In this document: piece after piece, positions 1-11,000 of the stretch | Layout of the letters: every line of letters starts with the position of its first letter | Position numbering within the stretch: the first letter of the stretch is position 1 | Origin: Lachnospiraceae bacterium UBA938 | Lineage (GTDB): Bacteria; Bacillota; Clostridia; Lachnospirales; Lachnospiraceae | Length of the DNA: 24,294 nucleotides | Reading direction: 5' to 3' | NCBI GenBank assembly: GCA_002293475.1 | Contig: DBDG01000027.1 | Coordinates: 1-24,294 of the forward strand | The notes under the pieces: model-generated | Told to the model about the DNA's origin: nothing | Seen by the model: the letters and a program-made list of their open reading frames with translations, nothing else | Database searches by the model: none | Position numbers and translations under genes: made by a program

Positions 1-163
1 CATTATGTTGGATCTTAAGTTTTTTAGTAATATATATTAATTGTATTATAATAAATTTAAATATTGTTGTACAAATAGAAAACAGGAGAACAAATATAAC
101 AAACAATGAAGTTATTGAAAACAATATAAAAGCAACATAAAAAACTTAAGATCCAACATAATG
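1..163. repeat. Perfect 26-bp inverted repeat bounding an AT-rich 163-bp element
   Basis: Positions 1-26 are the exact reverse complement of 138-163; each arm contains GGATCTTAAG or its complement and a run of six T or A at the inner edge. The left arm may continue beyond the window edge. The interior (27-137) is very AT-rich and has no convincing ORF. It holds promoter-like sequences in both directions: a leftward TATAAT (complement of 45-50) with a weak TTGTAC (complement of 69-74) at 18 bp, and a rightward TTGAAA (115-120) with TAAAAA (138-143) at 17 bp. This could be a small non-autonomous transposable element (MITE), an invertible promoter segment, or a large-loop hairpin. No recombinase is encoded here. 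The repeat is certain; its function is inference. Confidence 0.9.
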
Positions 164-225
164 AGGCAACTATAATTAGTGTTTTTATAGTATCTAATAT
201 TTTATTTATGTGAGAGGAGATAAGT
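164..225 (+). promoter_or_regulatory. Leader of the GH95 gene with candidate -10 and ribosome binding site
   Basis: A perfect TATAAT lies at 171-176, just outside the inverted repeat, but the matching -35 position falls inside the repeat arm (about 148-153) and does not resemble TTGACA. The ribosome binding site GAGAGGAG ends eight bases before the ATG at 226 and supports that start. The transcription start cannot be fixed from sequence alone in such AT-rich DNA. Confidence 0.4.
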
Positions 226-3200
226 ATGCTAAAGAGAAAAGCAGGAACAAAAATCTTTGCCCCGAAAAGAAATCAGAGGCACATCGCCAAGCCTTTTCTT
301 TGCATGGCGCTGAGCCTGATTATGGTTGTGGCATTTATGCCTTTGAACCGGTTGCCTGTGGCTTATGCGGCTGAGTACCATGAGCTGACAACGGTGAATG
401 AGCCGGAGGCAGACGCAGAACAAGTGGAGGGCATGGCTGAAGAAGCATTAGAAGGAGCATCGGAAGAGAGCATAGCCGAAGAGGAAATATCTGAAGAGCA
501 AACAAATGAAGATGAAATAAATGAAGAAGAGCAAGAGGATCCAAACGCAGGACCTGGCGACGAGGGAACTGAATTATTGATTGCCAATGCTAGGGTCAGC
601 AACTTTGCAACCAATGAGGGGAACGGATACTACCGCGCCCTGCTTGACGGCGACTACAGTACGCACTGGCATGATGTCTGGGTCAGCGGATCCGGGCAAG
701 GTTCCCAGAATGGGGCGGTCACCGGACACTATATTGATCTTGACTTAGGCAGCGAACGGACGTTAAACAGCCTGAAGCTGTATGCACGTACCAGTAACGC
801 CATCTTTCCGGATAGCGTTACGGTTTATATACCCAAGAATCAAAAGTATACCGACGGCTGGCCGAACGGCGAAGTGAACACAGCAACGACATCCGCGGCT
901 TATAATACCAGTGTGCCGAGCTGGGCCGATTCGGCTTCCATGGATTTATGGACGGCGGTAAACGGTATTACGGCAAGTGATTTTGCGGCGGCTTCGGGAG
1001 TTCCCAAAGGCCGGACGTTAAGCTTTTCCGCTGAGATATCTACGCGTTATATTCGTTTGTACGTTAAAAATAACAGTACTGTTAATATTGCGCTAAGCGA
1101 GATCAAGGCATATGGGACAGCTGACGCTAACGCGGCGGTGCGTCTGCCGGTGGCAAGCGTCCGTGCTACCAATACGATGAGCGGCGATGGCTTGATTGCC
1201 AACATGGTTGACGATGCGGCAGCCACCTACTGGCAAAGTAACTATAATACCGCCACGGATGCGGTGATCGAAGTGGACCTTGGAGCTGTTCAGGATGTCA
1301 TGTGGATTGAGATTGACAAGCGGCCGAACAATTCAAATAAAGCAATCCCATCGGCAACCCTTCAGGCCAATGCCAATGCCTCGTCATACTGGACGACCGG
1401 AACAGGTACGACCATCGTTGCCGGTGATAACGCGGCTCAGGTCTGGACGAATGTCGGTCTGACGGCACCGACGGGTACCCCGACAGCATCCGACCGAGCT
1501 TATACCCAGACCTATATCTTGCGGCCTTCGACTATCCTTAATACTCGCTATCTGCGTATTAATCCGGCCCATGGCCTGGCTGGCAGCACAGGCGATGTGA
1601 CCATATCGGAGATCCGTGTATACGGCCGGAATCTAAACGGAGCGCCGCCGTCTTATCGGTTGACAGGAGCGGCCAGCGCACCGGACAGCGAACTGTCCCT
1701 GTGGTACCGCGAGCCGGCAACAGGGCCGTGGATGGGTAATTCCAACGTCAACAGCGACAAGGAAGATCGTCTGCCCATCGGCAACGGGCGCATGGGTGCG
1801 CTGATTGCCGGCGGTGTCATGAGTGAGGAGATTCAGTTCAATGAAGAAACGCTGTGGAGCGGCGGACCGGGTGGCGTGGAACGCGACACGGACGGCAATC
1901 TCGGCAATGTTCCCGCCGGCGAATCGACCTATAACTATGGTTATGGCAACGGTACCCCGGACCGTACCTCTATCTACAATGCCTTGAAGGCGGGCACGAA
2001 TACCAGTGGCTCGTCCTCTGTGGCGACCAATACAATACAGGGCAATTATCTGGGTTTTGGGCGTTATAAGAACTTCGGTTATCTGACGCTTGACTATAAC
2101 TTCCCCGGCGGTGAGTCACTCGTAAATAACTACCGCCGCATGCTTGACCTAGAAAACAGCACGGCATCTGTGAGCTATGTAATCGATGGCACTATCTATA
2201 CCCGTGAGTATATTGCCAGCTATCCCGGTGATGTCATGGCTGTAAGGCTTACTGTCAGCGGAGGAACAGGTAAACTTAATGTGGACGTATCGGCCAGATC
2301 GGGACAGAGCGACTATAAAACATCGGCTCCGGTGGTTACGGCGACAGGGGATACTGTTTTGCTGACCGGTGACCTGAAGGACAATGGGCTGAGATACGCT
2401 GCCGCTTTCAAAGTGACGCAGACCGGTGGTACTCTGATGACTGGAAGCACGGAAGTAAGCGTCAGAGGAGCATCTTCCATAACAATCTATTATGATGCCG
2501 CCACCGATTACCGGGACGATTCTGGACAAAGCCTTGGGGCGGCTAACGACTACAATGCTTTTGACGGCTGGACTTGGCGAACGGGCGAGACCCTTTCCGC
2601 CCTTGCGAACCGGGTAATCAATGAAGTTTCTTCTTATACAGACAGCGGCTATGCTGCCATAAGAACGGCTCATGTTGCCGACTATCAGGAACTGTTTGGC
2701 CGGGTAGAGCTTGATCTTGGCGGAACCAACAACCTTCCTACCAAGGAAGCCCTGACGGCATATCGGTCTAATACCTCTGGCACATCGGCCAAGATGCTGC
2801 AGACGATACTTTATCAGTACGGCCGTTATTTACTGATCTCGTCAGGGCGGGGCGGAACCTTACCGGCCAACCTACAGGGAGTGTGGAACAGCAGCAATAA
2901 CCCGCCTTGGAGTTCTGACTATCATATGAATATCAATCTCCAAATGAATTATTGGCCGGCCGGCGGAGCCAATCTGGTGGAATTGATTGACCCGCTCAAG
3001 GATTATGTCGACGGGCTGCGAACCACCGGCCGGCTGACCGCTCAGAAATACAGCTATCCCTCCAGCATCGCCGCCGGCGCGTGGAAAGCCACCGACGGCA
3101 GCGCAGGATGGACAGTACATACCAGTTCGAATATATGGGGGCAGACTACACCTGGCCCAAGCTGGAGCTGGGGCTGGTCGCCGGCCGCCAATGCCTTTAT

Positions 3201-4905
3201 GGCGCAGAATCTATATCAGTATCTGCAGTACGGCGGTGATGAGACTACTTTCCGGAATGAATACTGGCCAATCATCCGCGAGGCAGCTGTTATGTGGACC
3301 AAAGCCTTGTACAAGCCGACCGATGGCTTTTGGGCAGGTAAATATGTGGCACTGCCCAGTTACTCACCGGAACACGGGCCGCTGACAGTAGCTACCGCAT
3401 ATGACCAGCAGCTGATCTGGGAGCTGTTTACCTTGACGCTGGACTGTATGGATCAGCTCGGTATCAATGACCCGTCATTCAAAGCCAATATCGAAGAAAA
3501 GCTGCAAAACCTTTATAGGCCGGTTAATATCGGTACTAACGGATCAATACTGGAGTGGACCTCCTTTAGCCGTAATTCCGCCGTAAACAGCGGTGAGAGC
3601 AGCCATCGCCATATGTCGCATGTGGTCGGCATGTATCCGGGTACCAGTATCATGGACGGATATACGATTGACAGTGCTACTGGGAAGCTGGTGGCAAGCA
3701 GTAATAACCGGGATTTTAATGCCGGCCTGCAGTCGCTGCAGATTCGCGGTCTGGGCGCGACCGGGTGGTCGATGGGCTGGAAAATTAATCTGTTCGCCCG
3801 TGCCAAGGACAGCGCGAACGTAAATCAGCTGATTAACAATATGTTCCTCGGCGGCAGCGGACAGAGCCAGTTACCGCCTAACCTGTTCGGGATGCACGAT
3901 ACCCGGTTCCAGATCGACAGTAACTTCGGCTATACCGCCGGGATTCAGGAAGCTTTGCTGCAAAGCCACCGTGATTCTCTGGATCTGTTGCCCGCCTTGC
4001 CGACTTCGTGGGCGGATGGCGAGGTAAGCGGCCTTCGTTCGATCGGAGGTCATGAGGTAGACATGGAATGGTCAGGCAGGCAGTTGGCAGAAGCGCGGAT
4101 TACCGCCCATAGCACCGGCAACATCGTGGTGCGTAATGACCGGTTCAGAACATCGGGCGTATTGGTGGACGGCATCCAGAAGACGGCTGTCGGCGGTGCT
4201 GTTACGATTGACGCCGTGCAGGGAGAGACCTATGTAATCACGATGGATACAGGGGCGGTCATAGGGGATGATTTCTTTACTGATTTTAGTGATAACCAGG
4301 TGGGAACATGGTATTCGGCAAGGGCTGCCGGCGGAACTGCCGCGTTGGTAGATGACGCTTCCCTGGGTAAAAAGGTGCTACGGCTCAGCAATCTGGGCAA
4401 TGGTGTAGCTATGTATAACACTGAGTGGCCACAGTATGAGGATTTCACTTTTACGGCACGGATCCGCACGACGACAAGCAATCCGGTATTGGGAATGGCT
4501 TATCGTGCTGGCAACGCGACACCGAATACGCCGAGTGCGACGACGCTTGGCTTGCTTACGGCTCAGAGTTATAACAATAGTAATATTGAATTTAAATCTT
4601 ATACCGGGACAGCGGAGAGTTATGTGAATCTGACGACGCAGAACGGTTATGGACAGGGCTACTTGCAGGCTAATAAATGGTACACCCTTAGTATGACTAT
4701 GGATGATTCGGGGGTGGAATTTTATATTGATGATGTGTTGATGGCTCAGAACTCGTATACACCGGCCAGTTCGCCGGGGCAGAGCCTAGGCGGGGTAATG
4801 AGTCGGATCAAGGATAGAGAAGGGTATTTTGGATTTGCTGCGTGGGGAAGTTATGCACAGACTTATGAGATCGACTGGGTGCGGATTACGAATCTGGAGG
4901 ATTAG
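226..4905 (+). CDS. Secreted GH95 alpha-L-fucosidase with discoidin and LamG-like modules
   Basis: Predicted exo-glycosidase removing terminal L-fucose (GH95 enzymes typically act on alpha-1,2-linked fucose; some members prefer L-galactose) from host glycans outside the cell. The 1559-residue protein has a signal peptide (about 1-49, ending VAYAA), a very acidic linker (50-112), two F5/8-type-C (discoidin) sugar-binding modules (about 112-298 and 302-468), the GH95 region (about 488-1345, opening with LWYREPA and RLPIGNGRMGA) and a C-terminal LamG-like beta-sandwich (about 1346-1559). Residues matching the GH95 active site are N902 and N904 in NINLQMNYW, E1049 in SPEHGP and probably D1231 in QIDSNFG, so it looks active. 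There is no LPXTG, SLH or dockerin, so it is probably released or held by its binding modules. The GH101 gene follows 193 bases downstream and shares its signal-peptide style and LamG module. The family call is firm; linkage specificity is inferred. Confidence 0.95.
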   Translation: MLKRKAGTKIFAPKRNQRHIAKPFLCMALSLIMVVAFMPLNRLPVAYAAEYHELTTVNEPEADAEQVEGMAEEALEGASEESIAEEEISEEQTNEDEINEEEQEDPNAGPGDEGTELLIANARVSNFATNEGNGYYRALLDGDYSTHWHDVWVSGSGQGSQNGAVTGHYIDLDLGSERTLNSLKLYARTSNAIFPDSVTVYIPKNQKYTDGWPNGEVNTATTSAAYNTSVPSWADSASMDLWTAVNGITASDFAAASGVPKGRTLSFSAEISTRYIRLYVKNNSTVNIALSEIKAYGTADANAAVRLPVASVRATNTMSGDGLIANMVDDAAATYWQSNYNTATDAVIEVDLGAVQDVMWIEIDKRPNNSNKAIPSATLQANANASSYWTTGTGTTIVAGDNAAQVWTNVGLTAPTGTPTASDRAYTQTYILRPSTILNTRYLRINPAHGLAGSTGDVTISEIRVYGRNLNGAPPSYRLTGAASAPDSELSLWYREPATGPWMGNSNVNSDKEDRLPIGNGRMGALIAGGVMSEEIQFNEETLWSGGPGGVERDTDGNLGNVPAGESTYNYGYGNGTPDRTSIYNALKAGTNTSGSSSVATNTIQGNYLGFGRYKNFGYLTLDYNFPGGESLVNNYRRMLDLENSTASVSYVIDGTIYTREYIASYPGDVMAVRLTVSGGTGKLNVDVSARSGQSDYKTSAPVVTATGDTVLLTGDLKDNGLRYAAAFKVTQTGGTLMTGSTEVSVRGASSITIYYDAATDYRDDSGQSLGAANDYNAFDGWTWRTGETLSALANRVINEVSSYTDSGYAAIRTAHVADYQELFGRVELDLGGTNNLPTKEALTAYRSNTSGTSAKMLQTILYQYGRYLLISSGRGGTLPANLQGVWNSSNNPPWSSDYHMNINLQMNYWPAGGANLVELIDPLKDYVDGLRTTGRLTAQKYSYPSSIAAGAWKATDGSAGWTVHTSSNIWGQTTPGPSWSWGWSPAANAFMAQNLYQYLQYGGDETTFRNEYWPIIREAAVMWTKALYKPTDGFWAGKYVALPSYSPEHGPLTVATAYDQQLIWELFTLTLDCMDQLGINDPSFKANIEEKLQNLYRPVNIGTNGSILEWTSFSRNSAVNSGESSHRHMSHVVGMYPGTSIMDGYTIDSATGKLVASSNNRDFNAGLQSLQIRGLGATGWSMGWKINLFARAKDSANVNQLINNMFLGGSGQSQLPPNLFGMHDTRFQIDSNFGYTAGIQEALLQSHRDSLDLLPALPTSWADGEVSGLRSIGGHEVDMEWSGRQLAEARITAHSTGNIVVRNDRFRTSGVLVDGIQKTAVGGAVTIDAVQGETYVITMDTGAVIGDDFFTDFSDNQVGTWYSARAAGGTAALVDDASLGKKVLRLSNLGNGVAMYNTEWPQYEDFTFTARIRTTTSNPVLGMAYRAGNATPNTPSATTLGLLTAQSYNNSNIEFKSYTGTAESYVNLTTQNGYGQGYLQANKWYTLSMTMDDSGVEFYIDDVLMAQNSYTPASSPGQSLGGVMSRIKDREGYFGFAAWGSYAQTYEIDWVRITNLED
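4264..4878 (+). repeat. LamG-module direct repeat, copy 1
   Basis: This stretch, coding the C-terminal LamG-like module of the GH95 enzyme, aligns to 5426-6040 at a constant offset of 1162 bases, from GGGGATG at the left end to GAGATCGACTGG at the right end. I saw no insertion or deletion. The encoded proteins look about 80 percent identical by eye, with long shared blocks such as LSNLGNGVAMYNTEWPQ and NSYTPASSPGQS. It is a recent duplication or a pair kept alike by gene conversion. Confidence 0.9.
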
Positions 4906-4943
4906 AGGGTAGGTTGCCGGGGCGGGTGCGGCTGTGGGGGCGC

Positions 4944-4989
4944 GGTCATCGCGCTTGGGGTCATCGCGCTTGGTGGTTATCGCGCTTGG
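4944..4989 (+). repeat. Three tandem 15-bp direct repeats (GGTCATCGCGCTTGG)
   Basis: Copies lie at 4944-4958 and 4959-4973 (identical, abutting) and 4975-4989 (one change, GGTTATCGCGCTTGG, after a single extra base). They sit in the 193-base gap between the fucosidase stop and the next start. Function is unknown: possible regulatory repeats or slippage products. The rest of the gap shows a short palindrome (TTCCA/TGGAA at 5009-5021) but no clear terminator or strong sigma-70 promoter. Confidence 0.85.
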
Positions 4990-5098
4990 GCAATATGACG
5001 ATTCGGTATTCCAAGCTGGAAGTATAGACTTGTATTGGTGCACAGGGATGGTTAGGCCGGTGGAGACGGTCTGCCGATTACTAAGGAAGGAGAGAGGT

Positions 5099-8000
5099 AT
5101 GGGAAGTAAAGCAAAGAGGTATGTCGGGATGTCGCGATTAATCAGGAAAAATACAGGGAAAACTTTGCTGTGTTTTGCTTTGAGCCTGATTATGACAGTT
5201 ACATTACCAATGAATCTGTTGCCGACAGTTTTTGCGACGGAGAATGTTCTCATGGTAGAAAGCGATGATGAAAGTATCGCGGTTGAAACCTATGACGGTG
5301 AAGAAGAGGTAGCGGAAGCCGGTGGTGAAGATGAGGTAGCGGAGGCCGGCGAAGAAGCGGCGGAGGCTGGTGACGGCGGGAATGAGGAAGCAGATCCTGG
5401 TGCGCCAGATAGTGCTCCGGTGTCGGGGGATGGGTTTTTTACGGACTTTGGCGATAACGTGCTGGGGACTTGGTATTCGGCTAGGAGCAGCGGTGGAACG
5501 GCCTCGTTGGCGACGGATGTGGCTTTGGGGAAGAAGGTGCTGAAGCTTAGTAATCTGGGGAACGGCGTGGCGATGTATAATACTGAGTGGCCGCAGATGG
5601 AAGATTTTACTTTTACGGCACGGATGCGGACGACGACGAGTAATCCGGTACTGGGTATGGCTTACCGGGGTACGAATGCGACGCCGGCGACGCCGAGCGC
5701 AGCGAATATTGGGTTGCTTTCGGCTCATAGTTATAACAATAATAATATTGAGTTTAAGTCTTATACGGGGTCGGCGGAAAGTTATGCCAACCTGACGACA
5801 CAGAACGGGTATGCCAAGGGATATTTGAAGGCGAATGAGTGGTATGTGCTTAGTATGACCTTGGATGATACTGGGGTGGAATTTTATATTGACGGGGTGC
5901 TGGTGGCGCAGAACAGTTATACGCCAGCCTCTTCTCCGGGACAGAGCCCTGGCGGGGTTATGAACCGGATCAAGGATAAGGAAGGTTATTTTGGTTTTTC
6001 GGCATGGGGAAGTTATGCGCAGAATTATGAGATCGACTGGGTCAGCATTAGTCCTTATGGGACTGGCGGGGCGGTGGCCAGCGTGGTTCCGGCGCTTAGT
6101 GATGTCAGTGTAGCGGACGGCGGAGCGGTTGTTTTGGACGCGTCGGCGGCGCAGGCCAGCAATGGCGGGATTTTGTCTTTCCGTTGGCAGAGCAGTACAG
6201 ACAATGTGACTTGGACAGATATTGCCGGAGCGAGTGGGGCAGAGTATAGCTTTACGGCTGGGACGGTGAATGATGGGACTTATTATCGTTGTGCGGTGAT
6301 TAATACTGATGAGAATTCGCGTACTAATGTAAGTTATACGAATGCGGCACAGCTGACGATTGGCAGTGGCGGTACTTCGGAAATCACGACACAGCCTAAG
6401 GATACCGTTGCTGCGTTGGGCGGCAGTGCTACTTTTACGGTTGGTGTTACGGCTGCAAGCGGGATTACTCCGGTTTATAAGTGGCAGGTGAGTACGAACA
6501 ACGGTGCGTGGACGGATATCAGCGGCGCGAATGCGGCGTCTTATACGGTCAGCAATACTGCCAGTTATGCGAATAACGGGAATAAATACCGGGTTGGCGT
6601 GAAGTTTGGCGGCAATGAGTATGTTTATTCGGATGTAGCGTTATTGATGGTGCAAAAGGACTGGGAATCGACTTCAGCCTTCTATACGACGTTTGGGGCG
6701 AATGAAGCTCAGCTGGACAGCGCTTCCGACTGGCGGACGGTCAACGGTTCGGGTGTGCCGACCGGAAATAATCTGGAGGTAGTTACGGATCCGAGTGCTT
6801 TTAATGATAAAGCGCTTAAGATGAATTTTACGGATACGGGGAATCACCGGATCGAAGCAGTGCCGATGCCGGATAATATTACCGATGGTGAGTATGCGAT
6901 TCGTTTTAAGGCCGGGAAGCCGAATGCGGATCAGTATACGGATGAGATCCGGATGGCCTTGTTGTTTAGAACGAATGGCTCGAATTTCCAGGAAATGGCC
7001 CGCTCCGGGGCGATCTGGAGCAGTGAAAGCCAAGCTGGTTACAGCGGCGGCACTTTGACGGCGCAATATAGTCCCAGCGGGCTAGTTTCGCCTGGCGTAT
7101 GGCACACCTTGCGGATGACAGTGTATGGCGACCGTGTTTCGGTGTGGTTTGATGACGCGCTGGTAATTGATAATCAGAAAAGTAATTATTATACGCCGAC
7201 GGGGGGAAGTTTCGGAATCCGATCCTTCTTTACCAGTCAGCAATTTTTCTTTGACAATATGTATGCCGGACCCATCCGCGATAAGGACGATCTGCCGGAT
7301 GAGTTCACCGTAACCAAAGAGGCACCGGCAGCGGAAGAATATCAGTCCGACTATGCCGGCACGGCACCGGCGTTTATCAATGCTCAGACGCTGGCGAGTT
7401 ACCCGGCGACCTATGAAGCCGACAGTGAAGCACCTGGCGGCGGGGCGGTCGAGCTAGAATTTGCCGGAACGGCAAAAACGGGCGTGATTGATACCCAGTC
7501 TGGTTATATTAAGGATCTTAATCTAGAGATGTCGATTAAGCCGGTACCCGAGGAAGATGTTATTTATACCTATGCGGATATCGTAGTCGATGACAATGAT
7601 CCGGAGAAGGAAGCCAAGAGGAGAGTGAAATCTACCGGTGACTTTGGTGTGGTCTTCCATCATGAATCCGGTTCGACCTTTGCGGTTCTGTATTATGATG
7701 CTGCTACCAGGGTCTGGAGTCTGCGAGATGCCAATGATCTGAATACGACCCGTGTCGCGATTGGTACCGGTCCGGTTCTGCGGGCTGAAGAATGGGCTAC
7801 CGTGCGGATGCGGGCCAACGATAACACGGTCAAGCTCTGGGTGACGGGCGGAGACGGCGAAGAACAGCTCGTCGGAACGGCACGGATTACCAGTGCTTAT
7901 TATCCCCGTGTCGCCGGCCGGGTAGGGGTTATGTCCGGTAAGGAAGCTAAGACCCTTTATCTTGCCGACAGCGTCAACGAAACAATATTTGTCGGTGTTC

Positions 8001-11000
8001 AGGAACCGGGTATGGAACCGGCTTATGATCCGATTACGATCGCATCTTCGGCGATGACGGTGAAGATGGACAATCGTTATCCGGTACCTAATGAGTATAC
8101 TCTGACCAATGGTAACAAGAAGCTGATGGGTTATGAAGACTATGCTTACACTCTGGAAATCAATGGCGAGGAGTGGTTTGCCTATGTGGAAAGCGTGGAA
8201 GTGTCCAGTACCAACAGCAGCAACGACACATTAACCTATACCGTGTATGCCATGGAGGATATCTCAGTACCGAATGATTATATTGAATTCCGCTTTGTTT
8301 ATACGGTGAAGGGAGCGGCGCTTACCTGCGAAGTAACCCTGCCGGAAGGCGATCCGGGCGTGTATACGGTTGAGATGCCGGATATCTATTTTGCCGCTTT
8401 TGCCAACGGGATGTTAGGAAGCACGACGACTAACGTTAGGATGGCCGGTTTTGTCAATCCCGGATCATGGAATAATATGAGTGATTATTTCAATACCATG
8501 TCAGGGAGAGGACCGAGCTCTAATATGTATTCAATTGGCTTTATCTCTAACGGAAACGTAGCGGCCGGTATCTGGAACGACAGTCCCGACACGCCTACCC
8601 GCAATATCATTAGCATCCTGGAGGCCGATGCTTCTACCGGTAATCCGATGACGATGACGCTGCGCAATGGCCCGTGGACCTATGCAGCCAATACGGCGTC
8701 ATATGGTGCAGGATCTTATGCGGCCCAGAAGTTTGAACCGTTGGAGAAAATGGCTTTCACGGTTGTGGTAGCTGATGACAATAACAGCAGCGGTTCAGCT
8801 GACTGGCAAGATGCGGCTAATCTCTATCGGGATTATGCGGTAGTACCGACCGGTGCGAGCGAGATCCGCGATTATTATACCTACGTATCCATGAACTTTG
8901 TCAGCATGGCACAAAATCCTTTCCTGCGTGGCTTGGATGATGCCAAGAAGCTGGCTAATTATACCGATGGCTTCGGACAGATGATCCTGGAAAAAGGTTA
9001 TCAGGCTGAAGGGCACGATGACAGCCACCCCGATGTCGGCGGCCACATCGGCATCCGCCAGGGCGGCGTGACCGATTTCCGCACCCTGATCAGCGAAGCG
9101 CATAAGATCAATGCCAGGGTCGGCATCCATGTCAATGTTGGCGAATATATGAAGGACTCTTTCTTCGGACCACCGTCAAGCGTTTATACTTCAAGCAATG
9201 GCTGGGGCTGGCTGGATCAGGCGATCCTGATCGATCAGAACAAGGATCTGATGACCGGTGAACTGGAGAAACGTTTCCAGATTCTTTATGATGAAGTGGG
9301 CGGCCGGGATTCCGGCGGTGCTTACACCGGTAAGCCGAACGACGGCTCAGGTCTGGATATGGTTTATGTCGATATTTATTCCGGCTCCGACTGGCGGGCC
9401 AAACAGGTATCCAATATCTTGAATGGCTTTAACTGGATCAATGCCACGGAATTCTCCGGCCCGATGGAACAGAATGTCATCTGGACCCACTGGGGAACCG
9501 ACCTTTATTACCCGACCAGCGGCGACGGCAGTCAGATATTCCGATATATTTATAACGATACCAAGGATGCTTTCCCGACCTCCAGCAGAAAGGTCAGCAC
9601 TATCCTTCGTGGCGCGAACCAGGCGGGAATCGGCGCGTGGCAGAGCCGCAGCAGCATTACGGAAGGCGTTGAAGTCTTCTATAACCAGAACTTAGCGTCT
9701 AAATATATGCAGTACTTCCCGGTCAATTCTTGGGCAGACAACAACCTGCGCATCAACTTTGGCGCACCGAGAGAATATACTTATGATGCCGACGGCAATG
9801 TCACCGGCTTCACCACAGTCGCGGGCAAGGCCGGCGCATATGCTACAGCTACCGCGTTAGGCGGCGAGACCAGGGTCTATTCACCCGACGGCAATCTGGT
9901 AGCAGTTATGGGTGCAGCATCTGGAAGCACCTATTCTCGTAAAGAAGCCAGTGAGCTCTTCATCCCGTGGAGCCCCATTACCGAAGAAAAGATTTACTAT
10001 TGGCAGGGCAAGACTTCCGGTGGACAGACGAGCTGGACATTCCCCGCCAGCTGGGGCAGCAATCTTAGCAATAGCAGTGTAAAAGTCTATAAACTGACCG
10101 ATGTGGGTCCGGTTGAAGTGACCACCGGCTTTACCGTCAGCGGCAATACTTTTACCCCCAATGTCAATACTTTGGGACGCAAGGTACCTTATGTCATCTA
10201 CAAGGCGAACAGCGGCAAGACCCCGATGACAGCAGGCGATTTCGGTGCGACTACAGCGACCGGCGCCAACTCTACTCCTGGCTATCTGGCCGATCCTGGC
10301 TTTGATACGCATGGTTACAGTGCATGGACAGTAACGTCCGGTAGCAGCAACGTTGCCATGACGACGGACAACCGCGGTAACAGCAGGATGGAAGTTGCCG
10401 GCCAGACTTCTGGCAATGAAATCGGCGTGGAAAATACTATCAGGAACCTGACGCCGGGCCAGACCTATACCGCCTCGATCTGGTATCAGGTGGGCGGAAA
10501 CGGTGCCGGCGGAGCTCCGGCCACAACCGATAAGCGTAATGTCACATTAAGCGTGCTGAACGGCGCCACTCAGCTGGCAACCACCACGTTTAACCGTACC
10601 ACTCACAAGAACCTCGACTTTACCAATAAATGGTATCAAGGCAGTACAGCGACCGGTGATGCGACGAACAGCCCGACCCCGTACATGTCACGGCTCAACG
10701 TGGCATTTACGGCAACCGGCACGACGGCGACCTTCCGGCTGCAGTTTGGTAATGCCAATGCCAAGGTCTATCTGGACGATGCGCGCATCTGGCACCATCC
10801 TTATGCACCAAAGGCAAACGCGCCTACAAATGCCTATTACTTTACCGATTTTGAAAACATCTATGAGCAATGGGGACCGTTCGTGTACGCCCGTACCGGC
10901 GATAATAACCACACCCATCTCGTAGAGAAAGCTCCGGCAACCGTTGACCTAGGCGGAACGACCGTCAATACTCAGCAGTTAGAAAATTATGTGCTGGATG

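Noticed and set aside
106..129. Short ATG frame after an AGGAG inside the inverted-repeat element
   Set aside because: Only seven codons; chance in AT-rich DNA.
2149..2673. 174-residue open frame on the - strand inside the fucosidase gene
   Set aside because: Shadow of the real GH95 frame; low-complexity translation with no motif.
4934..5098. Upstream in-frame start of the GH101 gene
   Set aside because: It would place 55 unrelated residues, coded by the tandem repeats, before a clear signal peptide; the ATG at 5099 has a strong ribosome binding site.
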